64,000 nucleotides of DNA from contig NZ_JAJTTH010000009.1 in assembly GCF_021341665.1 (NCBI RefSeq), forward strand, positions 124,001-188,000. Direction: 5' to 3'. Positions 41,612 through 49,888 of the stretch are shown piece by piece. The position numbers were made by a program, and so were the translations under genes. The notes under the pieces are model-generated. The model saw only the letters and a list, made by a program, of their open reading frames with translations, did not search any database and had not been told where the DNA came from. How positions within the stretch are numbered: position 1 is the stretch's first letter; every line of letters begins with the position of its first letter. The stretch comes from Pseudomonas sp. Au-Pse12 (GTDB lineage: Bacteria > Pseudomonadota > Gammaproteobacteria > Pseudomonadales > Pseudomonadaceae).

Positions 41612-42940
41612 ATGTCCCTGATCGCCACCGACCTTGCCCAGCCGTCCATGTCTGCCCTGGTGTCCTACCTCGAACACGACCCGCAACCGACCATCGTGCT
41701 CGACACCGACTACAACATCATCGCTGCCAACACCGCCTACCAGCGTCAGTTCGGCGTGGCCGGCAAGCCCCACGTCGGCGCCAAGTGCTACCGCGTCTCC
41801 CACCAGTTCGCCGTGCCCTGCGATCAGGCCGGCGAGCATTGCCCGATGCGCAAGGCCCATGACAGCCAGGTGCCGGAGCGCATGCTGCACATCCACCACA
41901 CGCCTCGTGGCCCGGAGCACGTGGACGTGGAGTTGCGGCCGATCATCGGCGAGGCCGGTACCGTGGTGGCCTACGTCGAACGCCTGAGTTCGGTGGCGGT
42001 GGCTTCGGTGCAGCCCCAGCAGAAAGGCCTGGTGGGACGCTCGTCGGCCTTCAACGAAGCCTTGAGCGCCTTGCAGCGGGCGGCTCCGGCGCCGATTCCG
42101 GTGTTGCTGCAGGGCGAGTCCGGCACCGGCAAGGAGTTGTTCGCCCGGGCCCTGCACGATGGCAGCCCCAGGGCCAGCGGGCCGCTGGTGGTGGTGGACT
42201 GCACCGGGCTCACCGAAACCCTGCTGGAAAGCGAATTGTTCGGCTATGAAAAGGGCGCCTTTACCGGCGCCCTGCAACGCAAGATCGGCCTGGCGGAAGC
42301 GGCCCACGGCGGCACCCTGTTTCTTGACGAAATCGGCGAGGTGCCCCTGGCCATGCAGGTCAAGCTGCTGCGCCTGATCGAGTCCGGCAGCTTCCGCCCA
42401 GTGGGCAGCCTGCGCACCGTGCACTCGGATTTCCGCCTGGTGGCGGCCACCCACAAGCCGCTCAAGGAAATGGTCGCCGCCGGCAGCTTCCGCCAGGACC
42501 TGTACTACCGCATCAGCGCCTTCCCGATCCGCCTGCCGGCGCTGCGCGAACGCAGCGACGACCTGCCGCTGCTGATTGACAGCCTGCTGCGCCGCCTCGA
42601 TCCCGGGGTGGTGCCGCGGGTCGATCCCCAGGCCCTGGAACAACTGCGGCTGTACACCTACCCAGGGAACATTCGCGAGCTGCGCAACATCCTTGAACGG
42701 GCCCGCTTGTTCAGCGATGACGGGGTGATCCGCCTGCAGGACCTGCCAGCGGAACTGCGCAGCCCTCAGGCCCCGGCCCCGGCCCCGGTGACCCGGCGTC
42801 GGGCCGGCAAGGACCTGGAGCAGTTGGCCCATGCCCTGGAAGTGTTCGACGGCTCGCGCAGCGAGTTGGCCAAGGCCCTGGGCCTGAGTGAGCGCACGCT
42901 GTACCGGCGCCTGAAGAACCTGGGCATTGCCACGCGTTGA
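41612..42940 (+). CDS. fisR: sigma-54-dependent activator of sulfide oxidation, FisR-like
   Basis: This 442-residue enhancer-binding protein has three parts: an N-terminal PAS-like sensor (about 15-125), an AAA+ domain (about 138-370; GESGTGKE, GAFTGA, GGTLFLDEIGE, NIRELRN) and a Fis-type helix-turn-helix (about 405-440). The sensor has Cys59, Cys70 and Cys77. Their spacing of 11 and 7 residues equals that of Cys53/64/71 in Cupriavidus FisR, which senses sulfane sulfur and activates sqr and pdo. GGAG lies 6 nt before the ATG. It is divergent from the operon it is predicted to switch on. Confidence 0.9.
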   Translation: MSLIATDLAQPSMSALVSYLEHDPQPTIVLDTDYNIIAANTAYQRQFGVAGKPHVGAKCYRVSHQFAVPCDQAGEHCPMRKAHDSQVPERMLHIHHTPRGPEHVDVELRPIIGEAGTVVAYVERLSSVAVASVQPQQKGLVGRSSAFNEALSALQRAAPAPIPVLLQGESGTGKELFARALHDGSPRASGPLVVVDCTGLTETLLESELFGYEKGAFTGALQRKIGLAEAAHGGTLFLDEIGEVPLAMQVKLLRLIESGSFRPVGSLRTVHSDFRLVAATHKPLKEMVAAGSFRQDLYYRISAFPIRLPALRERSDDLPLLIDSLLRRLDPGVVPRVDPQALEQLRLYTYPGNIRELRNILERARLFSDDGVIRLQDLPAELRSPQAPAPAPVTRRRAGKDLEQLAHALEVFDGSRSELAKALGLSERTLYRRLKNLGIATR

Positions 42941-42990
42941 GTGCCGCTGGGCGCCCGGGTGACGCTCACCCGGCGCACCTCCGGCGGCCC

Positions 42991-43893
42991 TCAGGGTGCG
43001 GCGGTTTCGAGGAACTTGCTCTGCAGGCGCGAGCGAAACGCGGCATCGACCCCCAGTCCCTCGCGCAGGTAGTTTTCCACTGATCCGTACTGCTCGCGCA
43101 TGGCCGCAAACGCGGCTTGCAGGTAACGCGGCTCCACGCCCAGCAAGGGCTGCAGGGCTGCCAGATCGGCGCGGCCCTTGGAGTTGACGCGGACCTGTTC
43201 GACGATCTGCTGGTTCTTCTGCGCCAGGTAGCGGTTGGACTTCAGGTAATCCTCCATCACCGTGGCTTCCGGCACCCCTAGGGCCAGCAAGACAATGGCC
43301 GAGGCGAAGCCGGTGCGGTCCTTGCCGGCGGTACAGTGGTAAAGAATCGGCGTGCCCTGTTCATCGAGCAGGCCATGCAGCCAAGCGCGGAAGATCGGGC
43401 TCTGCTCGCGGACGAACTGGGTGTTGACACTGACCAGCATATCGTCCAGTTGCAGATCGGCGGTGTCGCCACTGTGGAGGCGTCGGGTCAGCTCGCGGAT
43501 ATCGAGGTTGCCAGCACTGATCGGCATCTCGACCCGCCGCTTCATCAGCTTCGGCGGCAGTCGGTCGGGGGCGTCGGCGATTTCCTGGAGGCTGCGCAGG
43601 TCCACCACACGTTGCAGTTGCAGGCGTTGCAGGCTGTGTTGATCTTCGGCACTGAGTTTGTCCAGGGCTCCACCACGGTACAGCAGGCCCCACTTCACGC
43701 TGCGCCCGTCGGTGGTGCGGTAGCCGCCCAGGTCCCGCAGGTTGGGTGCGCTTGCCAGGTCCAGGGCGCGCAGGGTTTGGCGTTCCGCGGCGGGCAGGTC
43801 TTGCCGGAGCGCTGGCTGCTCGGCAGGGGCCGCGTTGGTCGCGGCGATGGTGCACAGCAGGGCGGCCCCGAGGACCAGGTCGAATCGGGTCAT
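42991..43893 (-). CDS. secreted tyrosine/serine phosphatase-like protein
   Basis: This 300-residue protein has a signal peptide (about 1-22, ending ATNAAPA) and a dual-specificity phosphatase domain of the Y_phosphatase3 (LipA/MptpB-like) type. ASAPNLRDLGGYRT is the family start motif, and HCTAGKDRTGFAS is the P-loop (Cys187, Arg193). It would act in the periplasm or outside the cell. The ATG at 43893 with GGAGAG upstream is preferred over one at 43917. It follows the DUF1329 gene by 20 bp, so it is the last gene of a three-gene operon. Confidence 0.88.
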   Translation of the reverse strand: MTRFDLVLGAALLCTIAATNAAPAEQPALRQDLPAAERQTLRALDLASAPNLRDLGGYRTTDGRSVKWGLLYRGGALDKLSAEDQHSLQRLQLQRVVDLRSLQEIADAPDRLPPKLMKRRVEMPISAGNLDIRELTRRLHSGDTADLQLDDMLVSVNTQFVREQSPIFRAWLHGLLDEQGTPILYHCTAGKDRTGFASAIVLLALGVPEATVMEDYLKSNRYLAQKNQQIVEQVRVNSKGRADLAALQPLLGVEPRYLQAAFAAMREQYGSVENYLREGLGVDAAFRSRLQSKFLETAAP

Positions 43894-43913
43894 GTTGCGC
43901 TCTCCGTGAGTGT

Positions 43914-45296
43914 TCATTTGGCACGCTTGCGCACGGCAGCGGGGGTGAAATCACCGGCATCGTGGGTGAAGCCCGCCAGGCGGATCGGCCCATGTTCGTT
44001 GGTCAGGCGATCCACCAGATAGGCCCCGGAAATCAGGTCGTGGTACACCGATGGCCCAGGCTGATAGCTCTGGGTGTCATAGGCGTAGAAGGTGGTTTGC
44101 AGGTTGGTGCGCCAGAGGTGGTTGCGGGCGTCGTAGCTGTCGGCGATGACCGCGCCCCAGGTGTCTTCGTCGATGTAGAAGCGGCGTTTGGCATACACAT
44201 GACGGTTGCCGGGCTTGAGGCTGGCCTCCAGTACCCATACCCGGTGCAGTTCATAGCGCAATGTCTCGGGGTTGGGGTGGCCAATGGTTTCGGTGAGCTT
44301 AGCCAGGGTGATGGCGGGATCGTTGATCCGGTAGTTGTGGTAGGGGATGAACAGCTCGCGCTTGCCGATGATGGTCCACTGGTAGCGGTCGGTGCCGCCG
44401 TTGAACATACGGCTGTCATCGTTGACCCGCAGGCTGCCGCTGGCGCCGCTGGAGGGGTTGTCGTAGCCAACGTTGGGCGCCCGCCGCACCCTGCGGCTGC
44501 CTGGGTCGTACTGCCAGCTTTGCTGGGCATTGGCCACCGGGTTGACGAAGCCGTGGCCGAAGGTGATCTTGCCCAGCTCCCGGGCCGGCTCCAGGGTCTT
44601 GTGCATGAAGTGGCCGGTAATGGCATCGCTGTCGTTTTGCCGGTGGCTGTCCGGGTTGGTCCAGATGTTGAACGTCTGGTGGTGCTGAACCTGGCGCGCC
44701 TGCTTGCCGTTGGTCAGGGTCACGATCAGGCTGTAGATGCCTTCCTCACCGGGTCCGCGTCCTTGCAGAATGTGGTTCTTGATCAGTTGATTGCCGTTTT
44801 TCGGGATCGGGAACGGCGATCCGCCCCAGGCCCCGGTCACGCCGTTGCCATCCTCGCTGAGCTGGGCTGTGCGGCCGTTTTCACGGATGTGCGCTTCGAT
44901 GTTCGCGCTGGGGCGAAAGTCGCGGTGGCTGGGGTAGATGTCCATCCGGTAGCTGCGCGGGTAGCGCTTGAACAGGGCAACCTGGCCGTCGCTGAGGCGG
45001 TCCTGGTACTGCTCTAGGTTCTGCGCGGTAATGCTGAACAGCGGGCGCTCGTCGGCGTAGGGGTCAGGATAGAGCGAACCGCTGCCGGCAAAGGCGACAT
45101 GAGCAGGGGCTCCGCGCCATTGGCCGGACCAGGCCGGAATACTGCCGTCGGCGTTACCGGCGCGCTCGGCGCCGATAGGGGTGAGGTCCTGGTCCAGTCG
45201 GTTCAGTTCGGCTTCGCTGAGTCCGGCCAAGGCCACGGGGCTCAAGCCAAGCAGGCAGGCGAGTAACAGGGCGGGTGATTGCAGTTCACGGGGCAT
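43914..45296 (-). CDS. DUF1329 family periplasmic protein
   Basis: This 460-residue protein has a signal peptide (about 1-24, ending SPVALA). It shows the DUF1329 pattern: LTPIGAERAGNADGSIPAWSG near the mature start, FPIPKNGNQLIKNH, NGGTDRYQWTIIGKRELFIPYHNYR, and YDARNHLWR near the C-terminus. DUF1329 proteins usually accompany DUF1302 proteins in pseudomonads using hydrophobic compounds and may carry lipids across the periplasm; that is inference. It starts 29 bp after the DUF1302 gene. Confidence 0.9.
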   Translation of the reverse strand: MPRELQSPALLLACLLGLSPVALAGLSEAELNRLDQDLTPIGAERAGNADGSIPAWSGQWRGAPAHVAFAGSGSLYPDPYADERPLFSITAQNLEQYQDRLSDGQVALFKRYPRSYRMDIYPSHRDFRPSANIEAHIRENGRTAQLSEDGNGVTGAWGGSPFPIPKNGNQLIKNHILQGRGPGEEGIYSLIVTLTNGKQARQVQHHQTFNIWTNPDSHRQNDSDAITGHFMHKTLEPARELGKITFGHGFVNPVANAQQSWQYDPGSRRVRRAPNVGYDNPSSGASGSLRVNDDSRMFNGGTDRYQWTIIGKRELFIPYHNYRINDPAITLAKLTETIGHPNPETLRYELHRVWVLEASLKPGNRHVYAKRRFYIDEDTWGAVIADSYDARNHLWRTNLQTTFYAYDTQSYQPGPSVYHDLISGAYLVDRLTNEHGPIRLAGFTHDAGDFTPAAVRKRAK

Positions 45297-45325
45297 GATC
45301 GTGCTCTCGTTGTCGGCGGGATGAG

Positions 45326-46879
45326 TTAGAAGCTGTACTTGGCGTTCAGGGCGATATGGTCGCGGTCGGCCAGGCTGTTGTAGCGCGGGCTGCCCAGGTA
45401 GGCGTTGTAGGTGGCCTCCAGGGACAGGTTGCCGAGGTATTCCAGGGTGCCGCCCAGGGACAGGCGGTTTCTGCCCTGGTTGTAACTGCCTAGCGAGGAG
45501 TTGCCGTTGACTCCCTGGTTGAACGTCAGGGGAATGGTCAGGTCCCAGCCGGGCATGACCTCGATGTAGCGCGCACTGGCCCTGAGGGTGTAGCCCCAGG
45601 CCGAGCGGTCGTTCCACAGTTGGTCGCTGGGCGCGCGTCGCGCCAGGTAGGCCTTGTCGACGCTCAAGACACGGTTGTAGCCGACCTCGCCGGTGAGGCT
45701 GAAGGTATCGGAGAAGGGCGTCTGGCCGAAGCCGTGGGTCATCGACAGCAGCACCTGAGCGGTCTTGCCACGGGTGGTATGGCGCGCACCGCCGAGGTTC
45801 ACCGCCAGGGGCAGGCGGTTCTGGACGCTGAGTTCACCGTTGATGTTGGTGTCGCCGACCACGGTGGCGAAGCTGGCGCCGTAGAGCTGGATATCCTCGT
45901 AATAGCGGGCCTGGTAGGCGCCACGCCGGCTCAGGTTGTCCACCACGGGCGTCTTGCTGTGGTAGCGCAGGCGGTAGAGGCCGAACTCGGTGTTGTTCAG
46001 GCTCTGGGCCACATAGCGCAGGCCCAGGCCGAATTGCCCACTGTCACGGGGTTTGTCGTCCTTCAGGCGCAGCAGTTGACCGGTGGAGTTGCTGTAGCCG
46101 CCTTCGTCGATCAGGTCGCTGGTGGAGAAGTAGCTGCCCACCGCGTTGAGCCGGGTCTTCTTCCACTCGTACTGGTAGTAGAACTGCAGGTCCAGCGCTT
46201 CGCTGAGGCCGTAGGAGGCGAACAATTGTCCGGTCGGCAGCGTGCGTTCCTTGACCTCGACCCCGGGTACGTTGGATTTGCTGGCATCCACCGGGTTCAT
46301 CGCCGAGGCGATGCCGTTGCCGTTGTAGACGCTCTCGCCCCAGTACACCACCTGGCGCCCCAGGCGCAGGTTCAGGGGGCGGCCGCCAACCTGCCAGGTG
46401 CCGTAGAGGTAGTTGTCGAGCATTTCCACGGTGCCGCCGTGCATGTCGCGGGTGTCCGAGGAAAACTGGTCGGCGCGCGCGCACTGCCCGGCGGCGAAGC
46501 AGTTGGAGGTCCCGCTGCTATTACTGTTGCGCCGGTGGTAGACATCGTCATAGAAGGCGCTGGCGCGCACGAACAGCCCGTAGTCCTGACGGAAGCTGAA
46601 ATCGGCGTCGCTGACAACGCCCAGGCGATGGCTGATCAGGTTGCCGCGCTTGAAGGCGTTGTTGCCATCGTTGCCGTTGGCATTGTTGCGTCCGCTCAGG
46701 GCATGGGCCGGCTTGGCGGTGCGCCAAGCCAGTCCGTAGGACACTACGTTGCTGTTCTGCACCTTGAACTCGTCGTTGAATTCGAATTCCAGGGCCGCCA
46801 GCGGTGGGGTGCACAAGAGCAGGGAAACGGAAGTTGCGAGCAGGGCGGTGCGCGAGCAAGGCGTTGTTGTTTTTTTCAT
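45326..46879 (-). CDS. DUF1302 family outer-membrane protein
   Basis: This 517-residue protein has a signal peptide (about 1-28, ending PPLAALE). The mature sequence is rich in alternating aromatic and polar residues and ends in KYSF, an outer-membrane beta-barrel signature. EFEFNDEFKVQNSNVVSYGLAWRT and LRLGRQVVYWGES are typical of DUF1302. AGAGG lies 5 nt before the ATG at 46879. It is the first gene of an operon with DUF1329 and the phosphatase. It is probably a porin or channel for a hydrophobic substrate; no catabolic enzyme adjoins it. Confidence 0.9.
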   Translation of the reverse strand: MKKTTTPCSRTALLATSVSLLLCTPPLAALEFEFNDEFKVQNSNVVSYGLAWRTAKPAHALSGRNNANGNDGNNAFKRGNLISHRLGVVSDADFSFRQDYGLFVRASAFYDDVYHRRNSNSSGTSNCFAAGQCARADQFSSDTRDMHGGTVEMLDNYLYGTWQVGGRPLNLRLGRQVVYWGESVYNGNGIASAMNPVDASKSNVPGVEVKERTLPTGQLFASYGLSEALDLQFYYQYEWKKTRLNAVGSYFSTSDLIDEGGYSNSTGQLLRLKDDKPRDSGQFGLGLRYVAQSLNNTEFGLYRLRYHSKTPVVDNLSRRGAYQARYYEDIQLYGASFATVVGDTNINGELSVQNRLPLAVNLGGARHTTRGKTAQVLLSMTHGFGQTPFSDTFSLTGEVGYNRVLSVDKAYLARRAPSDQLWNDRSAWGYTLRASARYIEVMPGWDLTIPLTFNQGVNGNSSLGSYNQGRNRLSLGGTLEYLGNLSLEATYNAYLGSPRYNSLADRDHIALNAKYSF

Positions 46880-47091
46880 TACTGCCTCTGAATGTCCGTT
46901 TTGCGTCGAGATACCGTTGGTTGGGGGGAGGAGGGGGAAGTGGACTATGGGAAATCTGACGGGGGGCGGGCATCGTCTATTCGGACTAGTCGGCGCAGGG
47001 CCGGTGCCGCGTGTTCGGGCCTTGGCGGGCGGGGCGGACAAGGGAGAGGGCCGGGGCAGCAGAAGGCTACCCCTGGAAGGGCATCGGGCAA

Positions 47092-47619
47092 TCAGGCCGG
47101 GCGTGGCAGGTCGCAGGCCATTACCCACATGCCGATCTGTTGCAGGTCGGTGCTGAACGGCACTTCGCTGATCTGCTGCAGCCCGGCGCTTTCATAAAAG
47201 CGCCGGGCGCCGCTGTTGCTCTTGAGCACGTCCAGCCACAGGCAGCTCTCGCCGGCGGCAGCGGCGCGCTGCAACACCTGCTCGAGCAGGCGCCGGCCAT
47301 GGCCCAGGCCAGCCTGGGACTTGAGCAGGTAGATCTTCTGCAGTTCGGCCCCGCGGCGGTCGCTGCCGGGAACCGGCCGGGCCCAGTTGAGCTTGGCGAA
47401 GCCGATGGGTTGCTGCTGCGGGTCCAGGGCCAGCAGCCACAGGTGCTGGTCGCGGGCCGCCAGGGAGGCGGCGAGGCGGGCGGGGGAGAAGTCCTGGTCG
47501 AGAAACAGTTGCAGGCCGTCAGCCGTCCAGATCGAGGCAAAGTGCTCGCGGTAGGTGGCGCAACCTATGGCTTGCAGCGCGTCGATATCATCACTGTCGG
47601 CTTCACGGATGGTGATCAT
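47092..47619 (-). CDS. GNAT-family N-acetyltransferase
   Basis: This 175-residue acetyltransferase has the acetyl-CoA site as LQKIYLLKSQAGLGHGRRLLEQVL (about 93-116, the Q/RxxGxG/A loop being QAGLGHG). Its C-terminal WLDVLKSNSGARRFYESAGL is motif B. It is divergent from the PAS-LuxR gene across a gap of about 190 bp. Substrate unknown. Confidence 0.87.
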   Translation of the reverse strand: MITIREADSDDIDALQAIGCATYREHFASIWTADGLQLFLDQDFSPARLAASLAARDQHLWLLALDPQQQPIGFAKLNWARPVPGSDRRGAELQKIYLLKSQAGLGHGRRLLEQVLQRAAAAGESCLWLDVLKSNSGARRFYESAGLQQISEVPFSTDLQQIGMWVMACDLPRPA

Positions 47620-47805
47620 GCTTCACTCCTGGTGGGCGGTCGGACCGGCGCAGCAGCTTAACCCCGGGTGCATGAAGGCTCCAGTGTCCCGCCGCCTGCG
47701 CACCAGAAGCCGGGCACCCTGGCGAGCGGCCGTGGTCGTAGTTGCAGTCGCCTTTTTCCGGCGCGTGGCCAGGGCGCCGCGCCGCCGGGTCATTCTGGAG
47801 ATGCC

Positions 47806-49299
47806 ATGAGCCAGGCCGTACTTGCCACCGAAACCAATCGCCGTCAGTTGCAGCAGATCATCGCCGGCCTGTCCGACGGGGTGATCCTGATCGAAACCGA
47901 CCAGGCCCGCAGCCTGCTCTGGGCCAACGAGGCGGCGCTGGCCATGCACGGGGTCGCCGCAGTCGAGCAACTGGGCGGCAATGTCGGCGAATACGCCCGA
48001 CGCTATGCCTTGCGCTACCGCAACAACCACCCGCTGGCCCTGGACAGCTACCCGATCAACCGGGTGGCCGCCGGCGAGCGTTTCAGCGACGTGGTGGTCG
48101 AAGTCCAGGCCGAGATCGACGGCGAACCCCGGCAGTGGGTGCACCGGGTGCGCAGCATGATCCTCGAAGATCGCAACGGCGCGCCGGAATCCCTGGTGCT
48201 GATCCTCAGTGACGCCACCGACTGGGCCAGCGCCGAGCAGCGCTTTGAAAAGACCTTCAATGCCAATCCGGCGCCCGCGGTGATCTGCCGCCTCAGTGAC
48301 CTGCGCTACATCAAGGTCAACCAGGGCTTCCTGGAAATGACCGGTTATGCCCGTGACCAGGTGATCGGCCGTTCGGTGTACGAGCTGGATGTGCTGGAAG
48401 ACGCCGAGCACAAGGACCTGGCCGTCGAGCGCCTGGGGCAGGGCGCGACCATTCCACAGATGCAGGCCGAGCTGCGCTTGCCGGACGGCGGCAGCAAGCT
48501 GGTGATCGTCGCCGGCCAGCCCCTGGACATCAGCGACGAGGACTGCATGCTGTTTTCCTTCATGGACCTGGAGCCACGGCGCAAGGCCGAGATCGCCCTG
48601 CGCCAGAGTGAGGAACGGTTCGCCAAATCGTTCCGCCTGACCCCGGTGCCGACCCTGGTGTGCAGCGCCGAGCAGCAGATCGTCGATGTCAACGAAGCCT
48701 TTCTCGGCACCTGCGGCTACAGCAGCGAAGAATTGCTGGGCAAGACCGTGCAGGACATCGGCTTTATCGCCGAGCCCCGGGCGGCCGAGGCTTTGTTCGG
48801 CCGGCTGGAGAAGAGCGGCAACGTCATGGGCCTGGACCTCAGGGTGCGCAAGAAGGGCGCCGAGCAAGTCGACTGCGTGGCCTATGCCGACACCGTGAGC
48901 ATCCAGGGCCGCCCCTGCTACCTGCTGGTGCTGATGGACATCAGCGAGCGCAAGCGCTCCGAGCAGGAACTGGTGAGCGCCATCGAGGAAGTGATGCGCG
49001 ACGCCTCCTGGTTCAGCCAGACCCTGATCGAAAAGCTCGCCAACGTGCGCAACACCCGCGGCGCTGAGGCGCCCGCGGTGACTTCCGCCGACCTGACCGC
49101 CCGCGAGCGCGAAGTGCTGGGGCTGATCTACCAGGGGCTGGCCGACAAGGAAATCGCCGCGCAACTGCGCCTGGCCCCCAACACCGTGCGCAACCACGTG
49201 GCCACCCTTTACTCCAAGCTCGATGTGCACAGCCGCGGCGAAGCGATTGTCTGGGCCCGGGAGCGCGGGCTGTTTGTCGGCACGGCCAGCAGTCGGTGA
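47806..49299 (+). CDS. multi-PAS LuxR-type transcriptional regulator
   Basis: This 497-residue regulator has three PAS domains (about 10-130, 140-260 and 265-385; e.g. NANPAPAVICRLSDLRYIKVN and TPVPTLVCSAEQQIVDVN). A C-terminal LuxR/GerE helix-turn-helix follows (about 430-490; LTAREREVLGLIYQGLADKEIA, VRNHVATLYSKL). GGAG lies 5 nt before the ATG at 47806. No membrane segment is present. The DUF1652 gene follows 143 bp downstream. The sensed signal is unknown. Confidence 0.9.
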   Translation: MSQAVLATETNRRQLQQIIAGLSDGVILIETDQARSLLWANEAALAMHGVAAVEQLGGNVGEYARRYALRYRNNHPLALDSYPINRVAAGERFSDVVVEVQAEIDGEPRQWVHRVRSMILEDRNGAPESLVLILSDATDWASAEQRFEKTFNANPAPAVICRLSDLRYIKVNQGFLEMTGYARDQVIGRSVYELDVLEDAEHKDLAVERLGQGATIPQMQAELRLPDGGSKLVIVAGQPLDISDEDCMLFSFMDLEPRRKAEIALRQSEERFAKSFRLTPVPTLVCSAEQQIVDVNEAFLGTCGYSSEELLGKTVQDIGFIAEPRAAEALFGRLEKSGNVMGLDLRVRKKGAEQVDCVAYADTVSIQGRPCYLLVLMDISERKRSEQELVSAIEEVMRDASWFSQTLIEKLANVRNTRGAEAPAVTSADLTAREREVLGLIYQGLADKEIAAQLRLAPNTVRNHVATLYSKLDVHSRGEAIVWARERGLFVGTASSR

Positions 49300-49442
49300 C
49301 GCTGGAGCTGGTGCAAATGCACCAGTGCAACCCGTGCAAATGCGCCTTCTGTGCGTGGCGGGTGTTTTTTACCCTGTGATCGGCCCCAGGTTCGTGCAGC
49401 GGGTCTGGGGCACCGCTCAACCACAGTACAAGGACAGCCCGC

Positions 49443-49730
49443 ATGGGTGATGAACAGCACAAGGGCAGCATGACCGGCCAGGCGCCGGCGGTGCTGACCC
49501 AGGCGCAATGGCGCGCCTGTATCGAACAGCGCCTGGCGCCCCTGGCCTGCAGTTTCAGCCACGCCGGCGACGGCATCCTGACCCTGCGGGTGTTCGAGCC
49601 CGACAGCGGCCGGGTCGATCTGGTGGTCAGCGGGCTGCGCATCAAGTCCCTGCAGAGCGAGGCCGAAGTGTTGCGGCTTATCGATGAACTGCTCTACGAG
49701 CTGGACAGCAATTCCCTTGGCCAGCTGTAG
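49443..49730 (+). CDS. DUF1652 family protein
   Basis: This 95-residue Pseudomonas-type small protein contains the DUF1652 core LAPLACSFSHAGDGILTLRVFEPDSGRVDLVVSGL and LIDELLYELD. AAGGA lies about 10 nt before the ATG. Function unknown. Its TAG stop is provided by the inverted-repeat element beginning at 49727. Confidence 0.88.
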   Translation: MGDEQHKGSMTGQAPAVLTQAQWRACIEQRLAPLACSFSHAGDGILTLRVFEPDSGRVDLVVSGLRIKSLQSEAEVLRLIDELLYELDSNSLGQL

Positions 49731-49875
49731 CCGCTGCCGCAGGCTGCGAACGCTCTGGGCGGCACTGCGTCGCAGGAGACGCGGCGATTTGAAGCCCGCT
49801 AGAGGTTCGTCGGGGAATCGCCAGGCAAGGTCCTGCGGACCTTTTCGCAGCTTCGCGGGCTCAGCAGCGGCTACA
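49727..49875. repeat. ~150-bp inverted-repeat element (copy d)
   Basis: It has the outer arm TGTAGCCGCTGCCGCAGGCTGCGAACG, the inner hairpin AAGGTCC-TGC-GGACCTT (49827-49843), and the right end GCAGCTTCGCGGGCTCAGCAGCGGCTACA. It lies between convergent DUF1652 and histidine-kinase genes, so it may also terminate both. Confidence 0.85.
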
Positions 49876-49888
49876 GGGACGGGGTGGG

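Noticed and set aside
46880..47091. Possible small gene between DUF1302 and GNAT genes
   Set aside because: Only G-rich, repeat-free sequence with no credible start; treated as the promoter side of the DUF1302 operon.
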